A DNA stretch of 64,000 bases from Halocaridina rubra (GCA_037179515.1 JAXCGZ010005683.1:135001-199000); one strand, 5' to 3'; counted from the first letter of the stretch, positions 38,901-53,668 are shown. A program made the numbers and translations. The notes: a model not told the origin generated them from the sequence alone.

Positions 38901-41820
38901 TTAGTGATACTTATCATACCTGTCCTTAAAACTATGGATTGAGATAGCATTAACTACCTCCTCGCTTAGCGAATTCCAATTATCAACTACTCTTACACTG
39001 AAAAAGTATTTCCTTACATCCGGCAAAGAACTTTTCTTACGAAGCTTCAAACTATGACCTCTAGTTCTAGAGCCTGCCATATCAAAATATCGATCCCTAT
39101 CCACTCTTATCATGACCATGAAGGAATTTAAAGACTGTCACCATATCCCATCTCAATCTTTTAGCTTCGAGTGATGATAAGTCTAATTCCCTCAGCCTCT
39201 CATCATAACTGAGATTACGTATTTCTGGCACCAGTTTCGTGGCATGTCTTTGAACTTTTTCAAGCTTAGCTATGTGCTTTTTCAAGTGTGGATCCCAAAA
39301 GGGGGCTGCATATTCGAGTTTTAGCCTCACATAGGTTACATAAATATTTCTGAACATTTCCTTGTCCATGTGCCTGAAGGCTACCATTACATTTGATAAG
39401 AAGGCATATGCTGCCCTTACTATGCCATTTATATATATTTCTGGAGACATATCTGCCAGTATGTTTACATCTAGATCTCTCTCATTTTCTGTCACTTGAA
39501 GTTGTACTCCAGCCACCGAGTAGTTAAGCTTGGGCCTTCTTGCACTTGTACCCATTCTCTTTACCTTACATTTTGAAGTATTGAATTTCATTAGCCACTT
39601 TTCTGACCACTCATGCAGATATTTAGATCTTCTTGAAGTTCTCTACCAGAGTTCTTGTTTTTTACTTTCTTCACAATCTTTGCATCATCTGCAAACATAT
39701 TCAAGAAAGAATTTACAGACTCTGGTTGGTTATTTACATATACAAGGAACAAAAGTGGCCCTAAAACTGAACCCTGTGGACTCCACCACTAACTCTTCTC
39801 TATTCAGACACTGAGTATCTTACTCTAACACTATGTTTCCTTCCTTCTCAGTAAGTTTTTATCCATTCCAAGACATTCCACCTATTCAAGGCATTGCTTG
39901 CAGCTTCCTAATAAGTCTCCCATGTGGAACAGTGTCAAACGCTTTCTGGAAGTTTAGGAATATGCAATCTGCCAAGCACTCTCTTTCCTGTAATATTCGG
40001 CTTACCTCATCATAAAATTCTAAGAAGTTTGTTACTGTTGATCTACCTTCTCTGAAGCCATGTTGCCTCACTGGCAAAAAGTTGAAGGATTCCAAGTGAA
40101 GAGAGATTTGTTTCCTTAGTAGTTTCTCCATAACTTTGCAAACTATGCTGGTCAAGGAAACTGGTCTATAGTTCAGAGCCATATCCCTCCTTCCCTTTTT
40201 GAAGATAGGTATCACGTTTGCTTGTTTCCAGCATCTTGGAATCTCCCCTGACTCCAGTGACTTTTTAAATATGATACTTAGTGCACTTGATATTGAGTTT
40301 GCGCATTTTTTAAGTACATGAGGGGATACGTCATCAGGACCTGTAGCTTTATGAACATCTAACTCCATCAGCGCTTTGCATACCATAGTGCCTGTAAGGT
40401 TGATGTACTCTAATACAAGCCCTTGAGCTTTTATCTCTGCAATCTGAGGGGGTGGGGTATTTTCTACTGTAAATACTGACTGAAACTCCTTGTTCAATTC
40501 TTTGCAGATCTTTTCATTCATCTCAGTGATGCTTCAATCCAAACTCTTAAGCCTTAAAACCAGTTCTTTTACCTTCAGTTTTCCTCTGATAATGTTGTGG
40601 AAATGCTTGGGATTATCTTTACCCTTCCTGGTGATATTTCTCTCATAGTGTCTCTTGGCCTCACTTCTTTTACTTAGGTAGTCATTTCTTGCTCTTTTGT
40701 AGGTTTGCCAGGTATTTATGTTTTTTCTCCTCCTATGCCTTTTCCAGCATTTGTCTCTAAACTCCTTAGCTCTTTTATACTCATTATCGAACCATTTCTC
40801 TCTGGCATGAATTGCACTTACTTTGGTGACAGGTATGCAGCAATCTACTATCTTCCCATATTTCTCACAAAAGATGTCATACATTTCTTGTACAGATTTG
40901 TTGTAAAATAAGGTTCTACAGTCAATAATTGCAAATAGCTCATTCATTTTGATGTAATCTACTTTCGGATACTTCCTCCTCATGTCCTCAGTGCCTCTAC
41001 TCTCAGGCATAATATCTTCAATGATATATTCCATCAACAACATACATTGGTCACTCTTTCCAATTGGTGATTCATACTCATTTTTTTCAAAATCCAACAC
41101 AGTATCTGTGAATACTAGATCATGTAGTGATGGCTCATCCCCACCCCTAGCCCTCGTTGGTTACAGTACAAGTTGGTATAGGAAAGTCCCTTGTACGCAA
41201 TCTAGGAATCTTGCCCCGAATGAGTCCTCACCACTGTGTGGGTCAAGATTTATCCAATCTATCTCTTTATGATTAAAATCTCCCATGATCAAAATCCTAC
41301 ATTTTCTCTCCCGTGCCATGTTAACAACTGAGTTTATGACTTCAATAGTACCTATATGACTTTCCTCATAATCTTCTAGCCTATTCTGGTTCCTTGGTGG
41401 GTTATATACAACACTTATTATACTGTTCTCTGACCCAGTATTTATGCGAGCAACAAGAAATTCCTTGAACTCACTTTCTATAGCCAAGTTTATTTCTTCA
41501 ACCTGAATCCTTTCACTTATGAGCAGTGCTATCCCTCCACCAGTCCTCTCAGATATTTCAACCCTTAATATTCTGAAGCCCTCAAGAAAAACTGTGACAC
41601 TGTTTATGTCCTCACTCAACTTAGTCTCTGTGATTGCTACTATATATGCCTTGCTGTTGTGAATCCTATCTTTTAATTCTACTGCCTTACCAGCTAATCC
41701 ATCAGCATTTGTGTATAACAATCTTAATGAGGCCCCATCCCCTGATCTTCTGTCATTATCTTCTTTATCTCCCCTTTGTCTGGAAGAATTGCTAAATGGA
41801 AATTTTTCCTCTCTTCTTCA
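38901..41820 (-). pseudogene. A9 ORF2 remnants
   Basis: Endonuclease 41161-41721 (NADGLAGK, GDFNHKEIDW), connector 40534-41100 (SDQCMLL in place of SDHCVLL), RT 39886-40521 (FLNFQKAFDTVPH, so the first catalytic aspartate is asparagine), and C-terminal pieces 39097-39591 and 38901-39119. A stop lies between the connector and RT pieces near 40530, and frameshifts between 39592 and 39885 include a lost base near 39780. The D-to-N change in motif A and the altered SDH box would disable the enzyme even without stops. A10 shares both. Confidence 0.84.
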
Positions 41821-42795
41821 ATTCTTTCCTCATTTAACCTTCTTGTCTCTTGCAACAAGTTTTTCATCTCTCCCATTTCTTCCTGTGTTCTGTATCGTCT
41901 AATGAACACTTCTTTGAATTCTTGAATGTTTTTTAGGCTTTTTTTTCTCAACAATATTTCCCTACATGTTTCCCCTTTCTCAAAGGTTACATTTGTTGGT
42001 CTCTGCTTTCCTTCCCTGGAATATTTGCCTAGTTGGTGAATGCTAACAATATCCTCAGGACCACAAACTACTCCAAGCTTTCTTATCAGGTCTACAACCC
42101 TACCTTTATTTTCTTCAAGTCTCCCCTGCCATGTTGGCTCCTGGGATTCGCTTATGCCTGAGATTATCACTGTCGTCTCTTTATCAAGTGCCTGTTTAAT
42201 CAGTGGATTTGCCCTTTCCATCACAACATCTTTCATTTTTTCGATTACAGTCTCTTTATAGTCAACAGTTTGTATGTTTTCCAGTGCCACCAACTTTACA
42301 GCCTCTTTTACTGCCACATTCCCCTTTTGTGCATCAGCAAACGAAGTTTTCTTGGCATCATGTTCCATATTCAGCTCCTGGAACTCTTTTCTAAACTGTT
42401 CAATGTTTTCCTTAATCTGGACATTCTAAGCTGCAATCTCGTCTCTCTCAGAAAAGAGTAGTGAACTAACATCTAATTCCTTTAGGTTGTCATTCAGCTA
42501 TTTGTTTTTATCTTCTTGTTTAGAAATTCTGGTTTCTAGTTAACTCTTTTACTTCTTTATTCGTTTTTTCTAGTTCCTTTCTCTCCTGCCCTTGTGATTT
42601 AATTGCTTCCTCCAAAAATCTTATTTCCTGTCTGAGTGTTTCATTCACTTTCATTTCTCTATCCATATTCCGAATTTTATCATCAAGGCTTATAACCATT
42701 GTCTCTAAATCCTTGATTTCCTATTTTAATCTCTTAATAGCTACCCCTCCTACCGACCCATGGGTGGCAGAGGTTTGGGACAGTGATGGATTCAT
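41724..42795 (-). pseudogene. A9 ORF1
   Basis: ATG at 42795. The N-terminal coiled-coil part is interrupted by stops and small losses (for example near 42430, 42500 and 42540). The C-terminal 214 residues are open at 41724-42368, with KTSFADAQKGN, ISGISESQEPTW and HQLGKYSREGKQRP. The frame carries the A AAT TTC heptamer at 41799-41805. Confidence 0.82.
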
Positions 42796-43450
42796 TTTGA
42801 TGTTTTCCCTTTCACTGAATATAGAAAGAAGAAGAGAAAGAGAAAAAAAGAGAGAAAAACTTTTATCTAAGCTTCACACAGTATTTTTATATCTTCATAT
42901 AAGTGCAATTTAGTGACTAAATTTATCTCTTTTCTTGTAACACACATCTTAACTTACAAATTTGACTATGGTAATTTGAGGATAAAAAGAAAAAAATGCA
43001 AACAAAAACAAAAGTGAACTTGAAGAAAAATTCAAATTTATATCTGAGGAGACACCCACCTGTTTCTGCTATATATTCTTCTTAACTGATAAACTCACTT
43101 GCTAACCAAGATATGTTATCACAGGATCAGACTTTACATTTAACGCAATATATATACAAAATAAAAAATAATGAAAGAGAAAGCTAAAAGAAAAGAAATA
43201 AATTGAGGAAAATAAGACAGCTGTGCTTCTTGGCAACTTAACTCAGTACTGTTGACAGGTGTATTTTTGTTATTCATTTAATTATTCGAATATTTCGTGT
43301 ATCAAACTAAGTATCAAAGTAATATAAATGGTAAGGATACTGATTTTAACAATATATGGTACCACAGGATAAGGTAAACGGCTTAAGAGCTCTCCCAATT
43401 TACAAAAAAAAATTGGTAATGTGATGTCATGGCTTAACATCTGGCAACTC

Positions 43451-43466
43451 TGTGTGTGTGTGTGTG
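43451..43466. repeat. (TG)n microsatellite between A9 and A10
   Basis: TG tract joining the cut 5' UTR of A9 to three GTATTTACCTAATT units of A10. Confidence 0.93.
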
Positions 43467-43570
43467 TATTTACCTAATTGTATTTACCTAATTGTATTTA
43501 CCTAATTGTGTTTACGGGAAAGAGCCCAAAGCTCGTATATTCCCGTCTCCTGATCGGTTCCATTTTATAC

Positions 43571-46490
43571 TTAGTGATACTTATCATACCTGTTCTTAAA
43601 ACTATGGATTGAGATAGCATTAACTATCTCCTCGCTTAGCCAATTCCAATTATCAACTACTCTTACACTGAAAAAGTATTTCCTTACATCCTGCAAAGAA
43701 CTTTTCTTACGAAGCTTCAAACCATGACCCCTAGTTCTAGAGCCTGCCATATCAAAATATCGGTCCCTATCCACTCTATCATAACCATGAAGGAATTTAA
43801 AGACTGTCACCATATCCCCCCTCAATCTTCTAGCTTCGAGTGATGGTCAGTCTAATTCCCTCAGCCTCTCATCATAACTGAGATTGCGTATTTCTGGCAC
43901 CAGTGTCGGGGCATGTCTTTGAACTTTTTCAAGCTTAGCTATGTGCTTTTTCAAGTGTGGATTCCAAAAGAGGGCTGCATATTCGGGTTTTGGCCTCACA
44001 TAGGTTACTTAAATATTTCTGAACATTTCCTTGTCCATGTGCCTGAAATTTACCCTTACATTTAATAAGAATGCATATGCTGCCCTTATTATGCCATTTA
44101 TATGTATTTCTGGAGACAAATCTGCCAGTATGTTTACTCCTAGATCTCTCTCATTTTCTGTCTCTTGAAGTTGCACTCCTGCCACCGAGTAGTCAAGCTT
44201 GGGCCTTCTTGCACTTGTACCCATTCTCATTACCTTACATTTTGAAGTATTGAATTTCATTAGCCACTTTTCTGACCACTCATGCAGATTATTTAGATCC
44301 TCCTGAAGTTCTCTACCATTGTTCTCGTTTTTTACTTTCTTCACAATCTTTGCATCATCTGCAAACATATTCATGAATGAATTTACAGACTCTGGTTGGT
44401 TATTTACATATACAAGGAACAAAAGTGGCCCTAAAACTGAACCCTGTGGACTCCACCACTAACTCTTCTCTATTCAGACACTGAGTATCTTACTCTAACA
44501 CTATGTTTCCTTCCTTCTCAGTAAGTTTTTATCCATTCCAAGACATTCCACCTATTCAAGGCATTGCTTGCAGCTTCCTAATAAGTCTCCCATGTGGAAC
44601 AGTGTCAAACGCTTTCTGGAAGTTTAGGAATATGCAATCTGCCAAGCACTCTCTTTCCTGTAATATTCGGCTTACCTCATCATAAAATTCTAAGAAGTTT
44701 GTTACTGTTGATCTACCTTCTCTGAAGCCATGTTGCCTCACTGGCAAAAAGTTGAAGGATTCCAAGTGAAGAGAGATATGTTTCCTTAGTAGTTTCTCCA
44801 TAACTTTGCAAACTATGCTGGTCAAGGAAACTGGTCTATAGTTCAGAGCCGTATCCCTCCTTCCCTTTTTGAAGATAGGTATCACGTTTGCTTGTTTCCA
44901 GCATCTTGGAATCTCCCCTGACTCCAGTGACTTTTTAAATATGATACTTAGTGCACTTGATATTGAGTTTGCGCATTTTTTAAGTACATGAGGGGATACG
45001 TCATCAGGACCTGTAGCTTTATGAACATCTAACTCCATCAGCGCTTTGCATACCATAGTGCCTGTAAGGTTGATGTACTCTAATACAAGCCCTTGAGCTT
45101 CTATCTCTGCAATCTGAGGGGGTGGGGTATTTTCTACTGTAAATACTGACTGAAACTTCTTGTTCAATTCTTTGCAGATCTTTTCATTCATCTCAGTGAT
45201 GCTTCAATCCAAACTCTTAAGCCTTAAAACCAGTTCTTTTACCTTCAGTTTTCCTCTGATAATGTTGTGGAAATGCTTGGGATTATCTTTACCCTTCCTG
45301 GTGATATTTCTCTCATAGTGTCTCTTGGCCTCACTTCTTTTACTTAGGTAGTTATTTCTTGCTCTTTTGTAGGTTTGCCAGGTATTTATGTTTTTTCTCC
45401 TCCTATGCCTTTTCCAGCATTTGTCTCTAAACTCCTTAGCTCTTTTATACTCATTATCGAACCATTTCTCTCTGGCATGAATTGCACTTACTTTGGTGAC
45501 AGGTATGCAGCAATCTACTATCTTCCCATATTTCTCACAAAAGATGTCATACATTTCTTGTACAGATTTGTTGTAAAATAAGGTTCTACAGTCAATAATT
45601 GCAAATAGCTCATTCATTTTGATGTAATCTACTTTCGGATACTTCCTCCTCATGTCCTCAGTGCCTCTACTCTCAGGCATAATATCTTCAATGATATATT
45701 CCATCAACAACATACATTGGTCACTCTTTCCAATTGGTGATTCATACTCATTTTTTTCAAAATCCAACACAGTATCTGTGAATACTAGATCATGTAGTGA
45801 TGGCTCATCCCCACCCCTGGCCCTCGTTGGTTACAGTACAAGTTGGTATAGGAAAGTCCCTTGTACGCAATCTAGGAATCTTGCCCCGAATGAGTCCTCA
45901 CCACTGTGTGGGTCAAGATTTATCCAATCTATCTCTTTATGATTAAAATCTCCCATGATCAAAATCCTACATTTTCTCTCCCGTGCCATGTTAACAACTG
46001 AGTTTATGACTTCAATAGTACCTATATGACTTTCCTCATAATCTTCTAGCCTATTCTGGTTCCTTGGTGGGTTATATACAACACTTATTATACTGTTCTC
46101 TGACCCAGTATTTATGTGAGCAACAAGAAATTCCTTGAACTCACTTTCTATAGCCAAGTTTATTTCTTCAACCTGAATCCTTTCACTTATGAGCAGTGCT
46201 ATCCCTCCACCAGTCCTCTCAGATATTTCAACCCTTAATATTCTGAAGCCCTCAAGAAAAACTGTGACACTGTTTATGTCCTCACTCAACTTAGTCTCTG
46301 TGATTGCTACTATATATGCCTTGCTGTTGTGAATCCTATCTTTTAATTCTACTGCCTTACCAGCTAATCCATCAGCATTTGTGTATAACAATCTTAATGA
46401 GGCCCCATCCCCTGATCTTCTGTCATTATCTTCTTTATCTCCCCTTTGTCTGGAAGAATTGTTAAATGGAAATTTTTCCTCTCTTCTTCA
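43571..46490 (-). pseudogene. A10 ORF2 remnants
   Basis: Pieces at 43571-43825, 44009-44422, 44556-45191, 45204-45770 and 45831-46391. The A11-derived 3' part carries FADDAKIV and the premature TAA in NI*VTY near 44006-44008. The A9-derived part carries FLNFQKAFD and SDQCMLL. The frame breaks are the sum of those of its two parents. Confidence 0.84.
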
Positions 46491-47465
46491 ATTCTTTCCT
46501 CATTTAACCTTCTTGTCTCTTGCAACAAGTTTTTCATCTCTCCCATTTCTTCCTGTGTTCTGTATCGTCTAATGAACACTTCTTTGAATTCTTGAATGTT
46601 TTTTAGGCTTTTTTTTCTCAACAATATTTCCCTACATGTTTCCCCTTTCTCAAAGGTTACATTTGTTGGTCTCTGCTTTCCTTCCCTGGAATATTTGCCT
46701 AGTTGGTGAATGCTAACAATATCCTCAGGACCACAAACTACTCCAAGCTTTCTTATCAGGTCTACAACCCTACCTTTATTTTCTTCAAGTCTCCCCTGCC
46801 ATGTTGGCTCCTGGGATTCGCTTATGCCTGAGATTATCACTGTCGTCTCTTTATCAAGTGCCTGTTTAATCAGTGGATTTGCCCTTTCCATCACAACATC
46901 TTTCATTTTTTTGATTACAGTCTCTTTATAGTCAACAGTTTGTATGTTTTCCAGTGCCACCAACTTTACAGCCTCTTTTACTGCCACATTCCCCTTTAGT
47001 GCATCAGCAAACGAAGTTTTCTTGGCATCATGTTCCATATTCAGCTCCTGGAACTCTTTTCTAAACTGTTCAATGTTTTCCTTAATCTGGACATTCTAAG
47101 CTGCAATCTCGTCTCTCTCAGAAAAGAGTAGTGAACTAACATCTAATTCCTTTAGGTTGTCATTCAGCTATTTGTTTTTATCTTCTTGTTTAGAAATTCT
47201 GGTTTCTAGTTAACTCTTTTACTTCTTTATTCGTTTTTTCTAGTTCCTTTCTCTCCTGCCCTTGTGATTTAATTGCTTCCTCCAAAAATCTTATTTCCTG
47301 TCTGAGTGTTTCATTCACTTTCATTTCTCTATCCATATTCCGAATTTTATCATCAAGGCTTATAACCATTGTCTCTAAATCCTTGATTTCCTATTTTAAT
47401 CTCTTAATAGCTACCCCTCCTACCGACCCATGGGTGGCAGAGGTTTGGGACAGTGATGGATTCAT
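46394..47465 (-). pseudogene. A10 ORF1
   Basis: Duplicate of A9 ORF1 at a 4670-bp offset. The C-terminal 214 residues are open at 46394-47038 (KTSFADALKGN here, AQKGN in A9). The N-terminal coiled-coil part has the same stops as A9. The overlap heptamer is at 46469-46475. Confidence 0.82.
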
Positions 47466-48120
47466 TTTGATGTTTTCCCTTTCACTGAATATAGAAAGAA
47501 GAAGAGAAAGAGAAAAAAAGAGAGAAAAACTTTTATCTAAGCTTCACACAGTATTTTTATATCTTCGTATAAGTGCAATTTAGTGACTAAATTTATCTCT
47601 TTTCTTGTAACACACATCTTAACTTACAAATTTGACTATGGTAATTTGAGGATAAAAAGAAAAAAATGCAAACAAAAACAAAAGTGAACTTGAAGAAAAA
47701 TTCAAATTTATATCTGAGGAGACACCCACCTGTTTCTGCTATATATTCTTCTTAACTGATAAACTCACTTGCTAATCAAGATATGTTATCACAGGATCAG
47801 ACTTTACATTTAACGCAATATATATACAAAATAAAAAATAATGAAAGAGAAAGCTAAAAGAAAAGAAATAAATTGAGGAAAATAAGACAGCTGTGCTTCT
47901 TGGCAACTTAACTCAGTACTGTTGACAGGTGTATTTTTGTTATTCATTTAATTATTCGAATATTTCGTGTATCAAACTAAGTATCAAAGTAATATAAATG
48001 GTAAGGATACTGATTTTAACAATATATGGTACCACAGGATAAGGTAAACGGCTTAAGAGCTCTCCCAATTTACAAAAAAAAATTGGTAATGTGATGTCAT
48101 GGCTTAACATCTGGCAACTC

Positions 48121-48133
48121 TGTGTGTGTGTGT
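48121..48133. repeat. (TG)n microsatellite between A10 and A11
   Basis: Same junction as 43451-43466 but two bases shorter. Confidence 0.92.
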
Positions 48134-50398
48134 GTATTTACCTAATTGTATTTACCTAATTGTATTTACCTAATTGTGTTTACGGGAAAGAGCCCAAAGC
48201 TCGTATATTCCCGTCTCCTGATCGGTTCCATTTTATACTTAGTGATACTTATCATACCTGTTCTTAAAACTATGGATTGAGATAGCATTAACTATCTCCT
48301 CGCTTAGCCAATTCCAATTATCAACTACTCTTACACTGAAAAAGTATTTCCTTACATCCTGCAAAGAACTTTTCTTACGAAGCTTCAAACCATGACCCTT
48401 AGTTCTAGAGCCTGCCATATCAAAATATCGGTCCCTATCCACTCTATCATAACCATGAAGGAATTTAAAGACTGTCACCATATCCCCCCTCAATCTTCTA
48501 GCTTCGAGTGATGGTCAGTCTAATTCCCTCAGCCTCTCATTATAACTGAGATTGCGTATTTCTGGCACCAGTGTCGGGGCATGTCTTTGAACTTTTTCAA
48601 GCTTAGCTATGTGCTTTTTCAAGTGTGGATTCCAAAAGAGGGCTGCATATTCGGGTTTTGGCCTCACATAGGTTACTTAAATATTTCTGAACATTTCCTT
48701 GTCCATGTGCCTGAAATCTACCCTTACATTTAATAAGAATGCATATGCTGCCCTTATTATGCCATTTATATGTATTTCTGGAGACAAATCTGCCAGTATG
48801 TTTACTCCTAGATCTCTCTCATTTTCTGTCTCTTGAAGTTGTACTCCTGCCACCGAGTAGTCAAGCTTGGGCCTTCTTGCACTTGTACCCATTCTCATTA
48901 CCTTACATTTTGAAGTATTGAATTTCATTAGCCACTTTTCTGACCACTCATGCAGATTATTTAGATCCTCCTGAAGTTCTCTACCATTGTTCTCGTTTTT
49001 TACTTTCTTCACAATCTTTGCATCATCTGCAAACATATTCATGAATGAATTTACAGACTCTGGTAGGTCATTTACATATACAAGGAACAAAAGTGGCCCT
49101 AAAACTGAACCCTGTGGAACTCCACTACTAACTCTTCTCCATTCAGACGCTGAGTGTCTTACTCTAACCCTCTGTTCCCTTCCTTCTAAGTAAGTTTTTA
49201 TCCATTCCAAAACATTTCCACCTATTCTAGCCATTGATTGCAGCTTCCTAATAAGTCTCCCATGTGGAACAGTGTCAAACGCTTTCTGGAAGTCTAGGAA
49301 TATGCAATCTGCCCAGCCCTCTCTTTCCTGTAAGATTTGGCTTACCTCATCATAAAATTCTAATAAGTTTGTTACTGTTGATCTACCTTCTCTGAAGCAA
49401 TGTTGCCTCACTGACAAAAAGTTGAAGGATTCCAAGTGAAGAGAGATATGTTTCCTTAGTAGTTTCTCCATAACTTTGCAAACTATGCTGGTCAAGGAAA
49501 CTGGTCTATAGTTCAGAGCCGTATCTCTCCTTCCCTTTTTGAAGATAGGTATCACATTTGCTTGTTTCCAGCATCTTGGAATCTCCCCCGACTCCAGTGA
49601 CTCCTTAAATATGATACTTAGTGCCACTGATATTGTGTTTGCGCATTTTTTAAGCACATGAGGGGATATGTCATCGGGACCTGTAGCTTTATGAACATCT
49701 AAATCCATCAGCGCTTTGCATACCTCTGTGGCTGTAAGGTTTATGTTCTCTAATACCGGCTCTTGAGCTTCTATCACTGCAATCTGAGGGGGGTGGGGTA
49801 TTTTCTACTGTAAATACTGACTGAAACTCCTTGTTCAATTCTTTGCAGATCTCTTCATCCGTCTCAGTGATGCTTCCATCCGCTCTCTTTAGCCTTAAAA
49901 CCTGTTCTTTTACCTTCAGTTTTCCTCTGATAAAGCTGTGGAAAAGCTTGGGATTTTATTTAGCCTTCCTGGTGATGTCCCTCTCATAGTCTCTCTCTGC
50001 CTCTCTCCTTTTACTTAGGTAGTCATTTCTTGCTCTTTTGTAGGTTTGCCAGGCATTTATGTTTTTTCTCCCCCTATACCTTTTCCAGCATATGTCTCTC
50101 CACTCCTTAGGTCTTTTACATCCATTATCGAACCATTTCTCTCTGGCATGAATTACACCTACTTTGGTGACAGGTATGCAGCAATCTACTATCTTCCCAT
50201 ATTTCTCACAAAAGATGTCATACATTTCTTGTACAGATTTGTTGTAAAATAAGGTTCTCCAGACAATAACTGCAAAAAGCTCATTCATTTTGATGTAATC
50301 TCCTTTCGGATAGTTCCTCCTCATGTCCTCAGTGCCTCTACAATCAGGAAGAATATCTTCAATGATATACTCCATCAACAACACACAGTGGTCACTCT
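48134..50398 (-). mobile_element. Family A copy A11, 5'-truncated
   Basis: Three GTATTTACCTAATT units at the 3' end. It extends into the endonuclease domain and is cut at 50398 (after CAGTGGTCACT) against a degenerate TG tract. Confidence 0.88.
48239..50398 (-). pseudogene. A11 ORF2 (RT largely open)
   Basis: A 366-codon open frame at 48677-49777 spans RT with FLDFQKAFDTVPH, SGVPQGSVLGPLLF and FADDAKIV, all catalytic aspartates present. It ends at the same TAA (NI*VTY) found in A2 and A10. Upstream, one extra G in the run near 49788-49793 shifts frame, and the connector and endonuclease part continues at 49956-50398. Downstream the C-terminal domain resumes at 48239-48493. Confidence 0.85.
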
Positions 50399-51726
<1,328 letters not shown>

Positions 51727-53668
51727 ATGGCTTCGAAAACTAGCAGTGCCGTATGGGAGTTTTTCTTGAAAACATCCAATGATAATGCTCAATGTCTTTT
51801 GTGCAAACAAATGTACTCGCAAAAAGGATGTGGAACCACTAATTTGAAAAATCACTTAAAATCCAAACATGAAGAACAATATGCTGAGATGCAAAAAGAA
51901 GAAAAGAAAAGTGCCGAGAAAAAAGGGCTCTGAAAAAATGCCTATTCAGAAAGTGAAGTATGGGATCAGACAGGTGCGAATGGAGGAGTACCACAACCTT
52001 ACAACTACGAAAGTGTGGGATATTTCTCATCCAAAGACCAAAGAAATTGACAGATATATATCTGAAATGTTAGTGATGGATGACCTCCCATTCAGCCATG
52101 TGGAAGATGTGAGATTTATGAGAGTCATGTCCAAGGCTGTCCCACAATACAAATTAAAACAATAGAACTTCTACTCCACAATGATTTACACAAACATTTA
52201 TGATGCTGTTCGTAGCCAAGTGAAGAAGATGATTAATAAGATCACAAATACTAAGGAGAACAAAATGTCGTTCAGTACAGATGTGTGGTCTGACACCTCG
52301 GCTGGTGTTTAACTATTATGTCTACCCGCGCATGCCATTACTTGTGATTTTGAGAGGATAAACTTTGTTGTGGGCACCAAGCCATTAGAGGAAAGGCACA
52401 TTGTGATTATATTTCCAGAAAATTCAACGACATGTTGGACAGACAGGAAATTTCTCACAACAGTGTGCACTTTGTAGTGATTGACTCTGGAGCAAACATG
52501 AAGAAAGCTCCTTTCCTGTCTGGATATTAAATAACTTGGATTGTGCTGTACATAAAGTACAGTTAATTGTCAAACAAGGCTTCCAGTCACAAAAAGAAAT
52601 TAGTTATTTAATTGTGAAGTGTAGGAAGCTTGCCACACACTTCCAACATTAAACTATGGCCCAGGATGAACTAAAGAAAATCCAGGGACAGCTACAGTTA
52701 CCCAACCTAAAAGTTGTCCACGATTCACCAACAAGGTGGAACAGCATGCTACACATGCTTAGAAAGACTGCAGAAATGAAGGAACCCCTATGTGTATATG
52801 TGGCAAACAACCATTAACTGCCACAGTGTGCTATCACAGTGTGTAAGATCTTTAGAACCATATGAGGAACTTACCAATAAAACGAGTCATTCTGCCTCAA
52901 CGGTAGCTGATGTAATACCCCTCATTTTATGTCTCAAGAATGTTCTTCGGTCAACATTAGTTGGGTCCTCAGAGTCAGACCTCTCCACTACATGACTCAA
53001 ACTCAGATGACAAAGTGAATATTACCAGAAAGGTGTGGAAATAATCAACGAGCTGAAAAAACCATGAAGGCAGAAACTGAGAAGAAATTTGCAGGACTAG
53101 AAATGGACAACAATTACAGAGTGGAAACTTATCTTGGCCCATGTTATGAAGGACTATGTTTCTCACCCTCACATATTGCAAAGTTGGTGCAAGGAACAGT
53201 AGCTCAGCTATGTGATGATCATTATGAGATTACATGTGTTGCTGTTGCTGAGGACGAAAAACCAACAAAGAGGAAAAAAAGCGATGATTCACCCAAAGCC
53301 AGCACTTCACAAAGCACAGACACTTCTTTGTAAGGTGCAATGGCATTGATCTTAGCATCCAGCAGCGACGAAGAATCAGAGAAGAATGCAAAAGCAAGCA
53401 CAACTGACATGGTTCATGAATACCATAAAGAAAAGAGACTCTGATCTGATGAAGACCCATTGAAATGGTGGGCAACACACATCACCAAATACCCCTACAT
53501 TAGGAAAACTTGCCCAACAATACCTGAGTTGTCCTCCAAGTAGCGTTGCTAGTGAACAGCTATTAAGTGGTGCTGGCAATATATATGATGAAAAGATAAG
53601 CCGTTTAAAAGGAGAAAAAGCAGAACAGTTACTCTTTTTGAAGAAAAATTTGCTACTTCTAAAGTTTG
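51727..53668 (+). pseudogene. hAT-superfamily transposase with BED zinc finger (ZBED-like), decayed
   Basis: Encodes a cut-and-paste transposase remnant. It starts at ATG 51727 with MASKTSSAVWEFF and a BED zinc finger CLLCKQMYS...LKNHLKSKH (about 51795-51870). After a frameshift near 51925 come DDLPFSHVEDVRFMRVM (about 52078-52130), MSFSTDVWSD (about 52266), SGANMKKA (about 52490), a run with PTRWNSMLHMLRKT (about 52728-52770), ATYLGPCYE (about 53125; usually LDPRYK in the family), and the C-terminal dimerisation region PLKWWATHITKYPYIRKT (53459-53512) with SVASEQLLSGAGNIYDEK near 53540-53600. Multiple frameshifts and stops leave no function. The motif order is that of ZBED/hAT proteins. Confidence 0.82.

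Larger units (their letters stand above)
38812..43450 (-). mobile_element. Family A copy A9, nearly complete
   Basis: About 4.6 kb containing ORF2, ORF1 and most of the 5' UTR (42796-43450), cut at CTGGCAACTC against TG repeats. The 3' terminal units are degenerate (GATTATCTAATTCTGAG). The segment from 39709 onward is repeated almost exactly in A10. Confidence 0.9.
43467..48120 (-). mobile_element. Family A copy A10, mosaic of A11 and A9
   Basis: From 43467 to about 44379-44396 it matches A11 (terminal unit type, GTGTCGGGGC, CATATTCATGAATGAA). From there to 48120 it matches A9 (TCTGGTTGGTTATTTAC, lost base in CTGTGGACTCC, D-to-N motif A). It ends at the same CTGGCAACTC position as A9. Confidence 0.9.
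39709..49064. repeat. 4.67-kb tandem segmental duplication (two units)
   Basis: Unit 1 spans about 39709-44378 and unit 2 about 44379-49064, with a period of 4670 bp (4668 after the TG tract, which is two bases shorter in unit 2). I counted about 17 substitutions by eye, roughly 0.4 percent. The unit ends lie at homologous positions within different family A copies, as expected for unequal crossing-over. Confidence 0.9.
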
